Shown one piece after another: positions 52,656-59,083 of a stretch of 64,000 nucleotides of DNA. Under the pieces are notes generated by a model, which was not told where the DNA came from, searched no databases, and was given only the letters and a program-made list of their open reading frames with translations. Position 1 is the first letter of the stretch. Each line of letters begins with the position of its first letter. This stretch comes from Prevotella sp. (GTDB taxonomy: Bacteria; Bacteroidota; Bacteroidia; Bacteroidales; Bacteroidaceae): NCBI GenBank assembly GCA_017645645.1, contig JAGCOB010000004.1, positions 1 to 64,000 of the forward strand, in the 5' to 3' direction. Both the position numbers and the translations under genes were made by a program.

Positions 52656-52797
52656 GTTCCAATACTTGGAACGCCTCGTTCCATGCCTTGGGACTGTGCG
52701 TTTCATCCGTTGGAACGATGCGTTCCAACGCTTGGGACGACCCGTCTCAAACTTTGACACGACTTTTGAGACGTATCGTCTCAACCACTATTGAGAC
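52656..52797. repeat. Array of quasi-palindromes with 22-bp period
   Basis: Four 17-bp units at exactly 22-bp spacing: GTTCCAATACTTGGAAC (52656), GTTCCATGCCTTGGGAC (52678), GTTTCATCCGTTGGAAC (52700), GTTCCAACGCTTGGGAC (52722). A fifth in register begins at 52744 in a GTCTCAA/TTGAGAC flavour, followed by GTCTCAACCACTATTGAGAC (52778-52797), which reaches into the ribD 3' end. Fills the convergent gap between the RNase H gene and ribD. Confidence 0.85.
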
Positions 52798-53723
52798 TTT
52801 TGTCTAAAGAATGTAACGGTATTTTCCCCATACTCCTTCTTGCTTAATAGGCGAATATCGGAGGGAAGTTGGGGGACACGAGTGCCGTCAGAGACAGTGA
52901 TGGGGGCGACTTCCATGCGTATCTCGTCCCAAAGTCCTGCTTGGATGAAACTCTCATGCGTCTGACAGCCACCTTCAACTATGAGCGACTGGATGCCATG
53001 TTGGTAGAGGTCGTCCATCAGTTGAGGCAGGGGACGATCGTGAGTCAGGACAATACGCTTGGGATTAGGTCCGTGCCAGTAACGAACATTCAGTGAGGGA
53101 TGGTCGCGATCGAAGGTGGTATGTCCCACAAGGATAGCATCCTCCTCGGCACGCAATTGATGGGATAGCATCTGCGTCTGATCGTTGCTAATCATCAGAG
53201 GTTGGAAATGGTCGTCGATGAAACCATTAGCTGTCTGTGCCCATTTTAATATAATGTAGGGGCGATGCTTGGAGTGATAGGTGAAGAAGCGACGATTCAG
53301 CCACTGACACTCCTTTTCCAATACGCCGACTGTCACCTCAATCCCAGCCTTGCGAATCTTTTCAATGCCTCGTCCTTTCACTTCTGCAAAGGGGTCGATA
53401 CAACCTACCACTACACGCTTCACACCTTTCTTGATAATCAAATCGGCACAAGGGGGCGTCTTGCCATAATGTGCACAAGGTTCCAAAGAAACATAGATGG
53501 TGGCATCTTTCAGCAAAGACTCGTCTTTGACAGAGGCAAAGGCATTCACTTCTGCATGTCCTTCACCACAGCGCACATGATAGCCTTCGCCAATAATCTG
53601 ATCGTTTGCTACGATGACTGCACCAACCATCGGATTAGGTCGTGCACCTTGTATACCATTCTCTGCCAACTGAATGCAGCGGTGCATGTATTTTTCGTCT
53701 GTTGTAATTTGGTTCTTCTCCAT
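52788..53723 (-). CDS. ribD: Riboflavin biosynthesis deaminase/reductase RibD
   Basis: A 311-residue bifunctional enzyme. N-terminal cytidine-deaminase-like domain with GHAEVNAF and PCAHYGKTPPC (zinc ligands, about residues 50-90); C-terminal reductase domain with ILKWAQTANGFI and LIVEGGCQTHESFI. It catalyses the second and third steps of riboflavin synthesis. Start 53723 is just 20 bases from the prmC ATG; the prmC promoter lies partly in the ribD coding start. No FMN riboswitch is seen upstream. Confidence 0.94.
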   Translation of the reverse strand: MEKNQITTDEKYMHRCIQLAENGIQGARPNPMVGAVIVANDQIIGEGYHVRCGEGHAEVNAFASVKDESLLKDATIYVSLEPCAHYGKTPPCADLIIKKGVKRVVVGCIDPFAEVKGRGIEKIRKAGIEVTVGVLEKECQWLNRRFFTYHSKHRPYIILKWAQTANGFIDDHFQPLMISNDQTQMLSHQLRAEEDAILVGHTTFDRDHPSLNVRYWHGPNPKRIVLTHDRPLPQLMDDLYQHGIQSLIVEGGCQTHESFIQAGLWDEIRMEVAPITVSDGTRVPQLPSDIRLLSKKEYGENTVTFFRQKSQ

Positions 53724-53739
53724 TTTATTTGTAATTTTG
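53708..53739 (+). promoter_or_regulatory. Promoter of prmC, overlapping the ribD start
   Basis: TTTG (53708-53711), 20-base spacer, TAATTTTG (53732-53739). Since start sites lie about 4-6 bases past the -7 box, the transcript would begin at or next to the prmC ATG (53744). Confidence 0.7.
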
Positions 53740-53743
53740 CAGG

Positions 53744-54574
53744 ATGACATACGAAACACTCTGGCATTTACTGACTCCACTCTATGGCGAGGGCGAAGCG
53801 AAAGCGATTGCCCGAATGGTGTATGAGGTGCGCTATGGACTGACCTTTACGGACCTTTGCATCGGCAAAGATACACAATTATCCGCAGACGACCAAGCGG
53901 AACTGGAGGAAATCGCCCAACGACTGGAGCGTCATGAGCCCATACAATACGTGCTGGCGAAGGCGGAGTTCATGGGAGAATGGTATGATGTGGAGCCAGG
54001 CGTGTTGATTCCCAGACCAGAAACAGAAGAGTTGGTAAGGTGGATAGTTCTAAAAGAAACAACAGCCAACATCCTTGATATTGGGACAGGGAGTGGATGT
54101 ATTGCCATCACGCTGGCAGCCATGTATCCTAAGGCAACAGTAACAGCATGGGATATCTCAGAGAAAGCATTGAAAGTGGCGAGAACAAATGCGATTCGCC
54201 ATAAAGTGAACGTGTTATTCCAGCAAGTGGATATCCTTGCCAATAGCCAACAACCAAAGGCCAATAGCTACGACATCATCATCAGCAATCCCCCTTATAT
54301 ATGTAATAAGGAACGCGAGGCGATGGAACAGAACGTCCTCGACTATGAGCCACACGAAGCCCTCTTCGTACCAGACGAAGACCCCTTGCTATTCTATCGT
54401 GCCATTGCGGAATATGGAAAGAAGGTACTGAAGCCTGATGGATGGCTCTATTTCGAGATCAACCCCCTTTATGCGGAACCTCTCCGCGAACTGTTGCATT
54501 CGATGTCGTACCACGACATTGAATGCAAGGACGACCAATATGGCAAACAACGAATGATACGAGCACGACGATGA
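53744..54574 (+). CDS. prmC: Release factor glutamine methyltransferase
   Basis: A 276-residue SAM-dependent enzyme that methylates the GGQ glutamine of peptide release factors. SAM motif ILDIGTGSGCIAITLA (about residues 108-123) and the catalytic NPPY in DIIISNPPYICNKER. A repeat-encoded insert (NSQQPKANS, about residues 166-175) sits just before the NPPY strand. Overlaps recX by 4 bases. Confidence 0.95.
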   Translation: MTYETLWHLLTPLYGEGEAKAIARMVYEVRYGLTFTDLCIGKDTQLSADDQAELEEIAQRLERHEPIQYVLAKAEFMGEWYDVEPGVLIPRPETEELVRWIVLKETTANILDIGTGSGCIAITLAAMYPKATVTAWDISEKALKVARTNAIRHKVNVLFQQVDILANSQQPKANSYDIIISNPPYICNKEREAMEQNVLDYEPHEALFVPDEDPLLFYRAIAEYGKKVLKPDGWLYFEINPLYAEPLRELLHSMSYHDIECKDDQYGKQRMIRARR

Positions 54575-55050
54575 AACAGATAACAGAACAGGAAGCCTAC
54601 TTGCGACTGGCAGCCCTTTGTGCACAAGCAGAGCACTGCCAGTATGAAATGCTAGAGAAGATGCGTCGCTGGGAACTCACGGATGAGGTGCAGGCTCGTG
54701 TGATGCAACGGCTCGTGGCAGAGCGTTATGTGGATGATGAGCGTTTTGCCCGTGCTTTCGTGAAAGATAAGGTGCGCTATAACAAATGGGGCAGAAGGAA
54801 AGTGGAACAGGCTCTATGGGCAAAACATATCGATGAGGATATCCGCCAGCGCGTCTTGGATGAAGTGGACGACGAAGAATATATCAGCGTCTTACGTCCT
54901 CTGTTGAAACAGAAACGCAAGACGACCAAGGCCAATAGCGACTATGAACTGAATGGCAAGCTCATTAAGTTTGCTATGAGTCGTGGTTTTACGATAGATA
55001 TCATTAAGCAGTGTATCAACGTTACAGATGAAGACGAGTTTCTGGACTAG
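54571..55050 (+). CDS. recX: Regulatory protein RecX
   Basis: A 159-residue RecA regulator. Three-helix repeats typical of the family, with CEYEML-type start (QYEMLEKMRRWELTDEV), YVDDERFARAFVKDKVRYNKWGRRKVEQAL and a C-terminal repeat ending MSRGFTIDIIKQCI. The phrase TKANSDYELNG (about 118-128) has the same short repeat seen in prmC. recA is not adjacent. ATGA overlap with prmC; the end overlaps comF by 23 bases. Confidence 0.93.
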   Translation: MKQITEQEAYLRLAALCAQAEHCQYEMLEKMRRWELTDEVQARVMQRLVAERYVDDERFARAFVKDKVRYNKWGRRKVEQALWAKHIDEDIRQRVLDEVDDEEYISVLRPLLKQKRKTTKANSDYELNGKLIKFAMSRGFTIDIIKQCINVTDEDEFLD

Positions 55051-55726
55051 AATCCTTGACCTCATCTCGCCTCGTCAGTGTGTGATTTGTGGGGAGCGGT
55101 TGAGTATTACGGAGCGTGCACTCTGCTCTTCCTGTTATCTTCATCTGCCTCGTACGACCTATCAGTTTACGCCTTATGACAATCCCATGACACAACTCTT
55201 CTGGGGACTTGCCCCTGTCAGTCGTGCTGCTGCCCTCTTCTTTTATGAGCCCCATGCTGAGGCAGCCCAGTTAATCTATGACCTGAAATATGCGGATCGC
55301 CCTGATATTGGAGAGGATATTGGAAGGATGATGGCAGAGGAGATGCAGATGGCAGACTACTTCGCTGGAGTGGATGTCATCATTCCAGTGCCTCTCTCTT
55401 CTAAGAGGAAACGACAACGAGGCTATAACCAAAGTGAGATGATAGCTCGTGGCATCCATGAAATAACCCATATTCCAGTCATGCATCGCGCCATGAAGCG
55501 CAAACATTTTCACCAAAGTCAGACCTCTCTCATGCGCCATCAGCGACAGGAGAACGTAGCCGAGATGTTTGAGTTGCGTGATGCAAAAGACTTAGATGAC
55601 AAGCACATCCTCCTCGTCGATGATGTCTGTACGACAGGAGCGACACTTACTGCTTGTGCCCATGTCCTAAAGGACATCCCAGGTATCCGCATCAGTGTCC
55701 TCACCCTCGGATTTACGAAATCATAA
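55028..55726 (+). CDS. ComF family phosphoribosyltransferase-like protein
   Basis: A 232-residue protein of the ComF family: four-cysteine zinc site (CVICGERL and LCSSCYLHLP), then a type I phosphoribosyltransferase fold with IPVPLSSKRKRQRGYNQSE and the PRPP-like motif ILLVDDVCTTGATLTAC. In competent bacteria ComF aids DNA uptake; in Bacteroidota its role is unproven. Overlaps recX by 23 bases. Confidence 0.9.
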   Translation: MKTSFWTRILDLISPRQCVICGERLSITERALCSSCYLHLPRTTYQFTPYDNPMTQLFWGLAPVSRAAALFFYEPHAEAAQLIYDLKYADRPDIGEDIGRMMAEEMQMADYFAGVDVIIPVPLSSKRKRQRGYNQSEMIARGIHEITHIPVMHRAMKRKHFHQSQTSLMRHQRQENVAEMFELRDAKDLDDKHILLVDDVCTTGATLTACAHVLKDIPGIRISVLTLGFTKS

Positions 55727-55757
55727 ATTTTCAATTCTCAACTTTCAATTTTCAATT
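55726..55757. repeat. Period-9 TTTCAATT repeat between comF and pyrE
   Basis: Units TTTTCAATT, CTCAACTTT, CAATTTTCAATT in about 9-base steps. It overlaps the probable -33 region of pyrE (TTTC, 55743-55746). Relatives occur at 14805-14837, 7336-7360 and 48865-48897. Confidence 0.65.
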
Positions 55758-55773
55758 ATTATTATTATCTTTG
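55743..55773 (+). promoter_or_regulatory. Promoter of pyrE
   Basis: TTTC (55743-55746), 19-base spacer, TATCTTTG (55766-55773); leader about 22 bases. Confidence 0.65.
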
Positions 55774-55799
55774 CAGTCGCAAAGTATAAAAACAAAGTT

Positions 55800-56429
55800 A
55801 TGGATATCAAGAAACTTTTCGCACAGAAACTGATGGACATTAAAGCCATCAAGTTACAGCCTAACGAGCCGTTTACATGGGCTTCAGGCTGGAAGTCACC
55901 TATCTATACAGACAACCGCAAGACGTTGGGCTTCTCGGAAGTTCGCTCGTTCGTGAAGTTAGAACTATGCCATCTTATTCAGGAAAACTTCCCTGAAGCA
56001 GAGGCAGTGGCTGGCGTTGCTACAGGTGCCATTGCACAAGGTGCATTGGTGGCCGATGAGTTGGGACTGCCCTATGCCTATGTTCGTCCGAAGCCCAAAG
56101 ACCACGGAATGGGTAACCAGGTAGAAGGTGAACTGAAGAAAGGTGCGAAAGTCATCGTGGTAGAAGACCTGATTTCCACAGGAGGCAGTAGCTTGAAGGC
56201 CGTTGAGGCTTTGCGCCAATATGGCGTTGAAGTCATCGGTATGGTGGCTTCCTTCACCTATGGTTTCCCTGTTGCCGAAGAGGCTTTCAAGGAAGCTGGT
56301 GTGAAACTCATTACGCTGAGCAATTATGCTGCTGTATTGGAGCAGGCTGCTGAGACAGGTTATATCAAGGCAGAGGATATTGAAGTGTTGAACGAGTGGC
56401 GTAAGTCACCAAGTACTTGGAAGCAATGA
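55800..56429 (+). CDS. pyrE: Orotate phosphoribosyltransferase
   Basis: A 209-residue pyrimidine enzyme (orotate plus PRPP to OMP). The PRPP motif is VIVVEDLISTGGSS (about residues 117-130), with FTWASGWKSPIYTDNRK in the N-terminal part and VATGAIAQGALVADELG before the active site. Start 55800 is where homology begins. Overlaps the SRPBCC gene by 4 bases (ATGA). Confidence 0.96.
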   Translation: MDIKKLFAQKLMDIKAIKLQPNEPFTWASGWKSPIYTDNRKTLGFSEVRSFVKLELCHLIQENFPEAEAVAGVATGAIAQGALVADELGLPYAYVRPKPKDHGMGNQVEGELKKGAKVIVVEDLISTGGSSLKAVEALRQYGVEVIGMVASFTYGFPVAEEAFKEAGVKLITLSNYAAVLEQAAETGYIKAEDIEVLNEWRKSPSTWKQ

Positions 56430-56839
56430 CGAAATTTGAAAGTAGCGTCAAGCCCATTCCCTACCCCGTAGAGAATGTGTATCGTAATATCAGTGATTTG
56501 CGCAACCTTGATAAGGTGCGTGATCGTGTACCAGAAGATAAGTTGTCGGACTTCGCCTTCGACGAGGATACTGTACAGGTGAAGGTAGACCCTGTAGGAC
56601 TCCTGAAACTCCGTATCATCGAGCGCGAGGAAGGTAAGTGTGTGAAGTTCGAGACAGAGCAGTCACCCATGCCCTTCAACCTGTGGATACAGGTACTGCC
56701 TGTCACAGAGACAACGAGTAAGATGCGCGTAACCGTGAAAGCGGACATCCCCTTTATGCTGAAGGGTATGATTGCTGGTCCCTTACAGGATGGTGTGGAG
56801 AAGATTGCTGATGCGCTGGCACAGGTGCCTTATGTATAA
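56426..56839 (+). CDS. SRPBCC/START-like protein
   Basis: A 137-residue protein with the SRPBCC (polyketide-cyclase-like) fold: KPIPYPVENVYRNISDLRNL at the start is the typical entry strand-helix, and a C-terminal helix (DGVEKIADALAQVPY) closes it. Ligand unknown. It is translationally coupled to pyrE and precedes argH by 38 bases containing short inverted repeats (CGTTAT/ATAACG). Confidence 0.8.
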   Translation: MTKFESSVKPIPYPVENVYRNISDLRNLDKVRDRVPEDKLSDFAFDEDTVQVKVDPVGLLKLRIIEREEGKCVKFETEQSPMPFNLWIQVLPVTETTSKMRVTVKADIPFMLKGMIAGPLQDGVEKIADALAQVPYV

Positions 56840-56877
56840 CGATATAACGTTATCACGAAATAACGAAAGAAGTAAAA

Positions 56878-58215
56878 ATGGCAAATAAACTTTGGGAAAA
56901 GAACTTTGAGGTGAATGCGGAGATTGAGTGTTTCACTGTCGGTCGCGACAGAGAAATGGATCTTTATCTCGCCCCTTATGATGTCTTGGGCTCTATGGCT
57001 CATATCACCATGCTGGAGTCTATCGGACTCTTGGAGGCAGATGAATTGAAGCAGTTGCTTGCCGAGTTGAAGAACATTCATGCTGCCTGTGAGCGTGGTG
57101 AGTTCAAGATAGAAGATGGTGTCGAGGATGTCCATTCTCAGGTAGAACTCATGCTGACGCGTAAATTGGGTGATATGGGAAAAAAGATTCACTCAGGTCG
57201 CTCTCGTAACGATCAGGTGTTGGTTGACCTGAAGTTATTTACCCGTCATGAACTGATGGAGATAGCCGACAGCGTGAAAATTCTCTTCGATGAGTTGATT
57301 GCCAAGAGCGAACAGTATAAGCAAGTGTTGATGCCCGGCTATACTCACTTACAGGTGGCGATGCCTTCCTCTTTTGGTTTGTGGTTTGGTGCCTATGCCG
57401 AGTCTCTTGCCGATGACATGCTGTTCTTGCAGGCTGCCTATAAGATGACTAACCGCAATCCCCTTGGCAGTGCTGCAGGCTATGGCTCTTCGTTCCCTTT
57501 GAAACGTCAGATGACGACGGACTTGTTGGGTTTTGACTCCATGGACTATAATGTGGTATATGCTCAGATGGGACGTGGCAAGATGGAGCGTAACGTAGGT
57601 TTTGCTATTGCTACCATCGCAGGTACATTGGCTAAGATGGCGTTTGATGCCTGTCTCTTTAACTCCCAGAACTTTTCCTTTGTGAAGTTGCCGAAAGAAT
57701 GTACTACAGGTTCGAGCATCATGCCCCATAAAAAGAACCCTGATGTCTTCGAATTGATTCGTGCGAAGTGCAATAAGTTACAGGCACTGCCCCAACAGGT
57801 GACGCTGATTATGAATAATCTGCCTGTAGGTTATTTCCGCGATTTGCAGATTATCAAAGAAGTCTTTTTGCCAGCCTTCGACGAACTGAAAGACTGTTTG
57901 CAGATGGCTGCTTATATCATTAATAAGATAGAGGTACGCGACGATATTCTTGACAACCCGATGTACGACCCGATGTTCTCCGTTGAGGAAGTGAACCGCC
58001 TCGCTGCAGAAGGAATGCCTTTCCGTGATGCCTATAAGAAAGTGGGACTGGATATCGAAGCAGGTACCTTCAAGCCTAATAAGAATATCCACCATACTCA
58101 TGAAGGCTCTATCGGCAATCTTTGCAACGATAAGATTGCAGCCCTGATGCAGCAAATCTTGGATGGTTTCGGATTTGAGAAAGTAAGAAAGGCCAAGGAG
58201 GGGCTCCTAAAATGA
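56878..58215 (+). CDS. argH: Argininosuccinate lyase
   Basis: A 445-residue last-step arginine enzyme (argininosuccinate to arginine and fumarate). Signature GSSIMPHKKNPDVFELIRAK (about residues 280-299), HSGRSRNDQVLVDL (about 105) and HTHLQ-type YTHLQVAMPSS (about 155). No other arginine genes are nearby. Overlaps the lipoprotein gene by 4 bases. Confidence 0.96.
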   Translation: MANKLWEKNFEVNAEIECFTVGRDREMDLYLAPYDVLGSMAHITMLESIGLLEADELKQLLAELKNIHAACERGEFKIEDGVEDVHSQVELMLTRKLGDMGKKIHSGRSRNDQVLVDLKLFTRHELMEIADSVKILFDELIAKSEQYKQVLMPGYTHLQVAMPSSFGLWFGAYAESLADDMLFLQAAYKMTNRNPLGSAAGYGSSFPLKRQMTTDLLGFDSMDYNVVYAQMGRGKMERNVGFAIATIAGTLAKMAFDACLFNSQNFSFVKLPKECTTGSSIMPHKKNPDVFELIRAKCNKLQALPQQVTLIMNNLPVGYFRDLQIIKEVFLPAFDELKDCLQMAAYIINKIEVRDDILDNPMYDPMFSVEEVNRLAAEGMPFRDAYKKVGLDIEAGTFKPNKNIHHTHEGSIGNLCNDKIAALMQQILDGFGFEKVRKAKEGLLK

Positions 58216-58793
58216 AAAAACTGACCTCTTACCTCTTCCTTCTTACCTCTTCCTTCTTTCTGTTTTCTTGCGGTGCAGAACAGGCGTTCACTTCATGGCC
58301 CTGTCGTTTTATCTATGACAACAGCATCCACTTAGACCAGACTTTGGCGACAGCGACCAATCCTGCTTCCACCGGCATCTTCTGTAAGATTACAGAGACT
58401 ACAAGGGGAGGCTCTAAATACCTGGTGTTTGAAAATAACCAAGGACTCAGTTCCACGCAAATAGAGACTGCCGCGGAATTACGTAACAACCTGCGATTGG
58501 GATTGAACAATGGCATTATCGTGGGGTTTCAGAACTTCGGAAGTTTTACTGCCTATGACATTCAGTGCATCAACTGTGTCGAAAAGGAAAATAACTATTC
58601 GAGTCCTAACTACCGTTTGACAATGGATCAAAAAGGTACAGGCATTGCCACCTGCTCCAAGTGCGGCAGACAATATGACCTGAACAACGGAGGACTGATT
58701 ACGAATGGGGAACAAGGTGACAAGAGTCTGCAACCCTATCGTAATGCACAGACCTCAGGACCACAGGGGATTACCACCGTCTTATCGGAGTAA
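58212..58793 (+). CDS. Lipoprotein with four-cysteine Rieske-like site
   Basis: A 193-residue predicted lipoprotein (lipobox FLFSCGAE, Cys at residue 20). The middle part FGSFTAYDIQCINC ... ATCSKCGRQYDLNNGG is arranged like a Rieske domain, where CxH and CxxHG bind the 2Fe-2S cluster, but here both sites are CxxC, giving four cysteines that could bind zinc or iron. It follows argH with a 4-base overlap. I do not recognise a named function. The C-terminal segment (SLQPYRNAQTSGPQGITTVL) lacks features. Confidence 0.65.
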   Translation: MKKLTSYLFLLTSSFFLFSCGAEQAFTSWPCRFIYDNSIHLDQTLATATNPASTGIFCKITETTRGGSKYLVFENNQGLSSTQIETAAELRNNLRLGLNNGIIVGFQNFGSFTAYDIQCINCVEKENNYSSPNYRLTMDQKGTGIATCSKCGRQYDLNNGGLITNGEQGDKSLQPYRNAQTSGPQGITTVLSE

Positions 58794-58819
58794 AAATAAA
58801 TGCGAAATCGTGTATTTGG

Positions 58820-58886
58820 TTCGATTTAGATAAATTTCTCACGCTCAAAAATGAAAATATATTCTCATTTTGTTCGCTAAATCGAA
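58820..58886 (+). repeat. 67-bp inverted-terminal repeat, copy A
   Basis: Perfect 10-bp terminal arms TTCGATTTAG/CTAAATCGAA and an inner pair AAAATGA/TCATTTT. Matches copy B (30372-30438, opposite strand) at 61 of 67 positions with identical length. Followed directly by the tRNA-Leu promoter. Confidence 0.88.
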
Positions 58887-58895
58887 ATTTTGCAC

Positions 58896-58903
58896 TATCT
58901 TTG
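58896..58903 (+). promoter_or_regulatory. -7 element of tRNA-Leu(UAA)
   Basis: TATCTTTG 10 bases before the mature tRNA. A candidate -33 element is TTCG (58873-58876, 19-base spacer) inside the right end of the 67-bp repeat. Confidence 0.6.
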
Positions 58904-58913
58904 CACCCGGTTT

Positions 58914-58998
58914 GCCGCGATGGTGGAATGGTAGACACGAGGGACTTAAAATCCCTTGGCCCGAAACGGCTGTGCGGGTTCGAGTCCCGCTCGCGGCA
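58914..58998 (+). tRNA. tRNA-Leu (anticodon TAA)
   Basis: An 85-base class II tRNA: acceptor GCCGCGA/TCGCGGC, D-arm with TGGAATGGTAGACA, anticodon loop CTTAAAA giving TAA (reads UUA), long variable arm, T-loop GGTTCGAGTCC. Discriminator A; CCA is not encoded. Confidence 0.97.
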
Positions 58999-59000
58999 CA

Positions 59001-59035
59001 AAAAGAGAGCCCGACGCTTCACAGCGCCGGGCTCT
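59001..59035 (-). terminator. Terminator of glnN
   Basis: Stem AGAGCCCG/CGGGCTCT (59006-59035) with an inner CGCT/AGCG, followed on the minus strand by CTTTTTG. It lies just past the tRNA, so it may also affect that transcript's 3' end. Confidence 0.75.
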
Positions 59036-59083
59036 TCGCAAACTTCAAACAACCAAAAAAAGAAGTGATTGTCTGAAAGGTTG

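Noticed and set aside
52656..52797. CRISPR-like repeat array
   Set aside because: The period is only 22 bp, the units vary and are palindromic, spacers are 5 bp, and no cas genes are present.
53724..53743. FMN riboswitch upstream of ribD
   Set aside because: Only 20 bases separate ribD from the divergent prmC gene; no RFN element is present.
59006..59035. Hairpin as terminator of tRNA-Leu(UAA)
   Set aside because: The T-run is on the minus strand only, so it better fits glnN; a role for the tRNA 3' end is possible but not supported.
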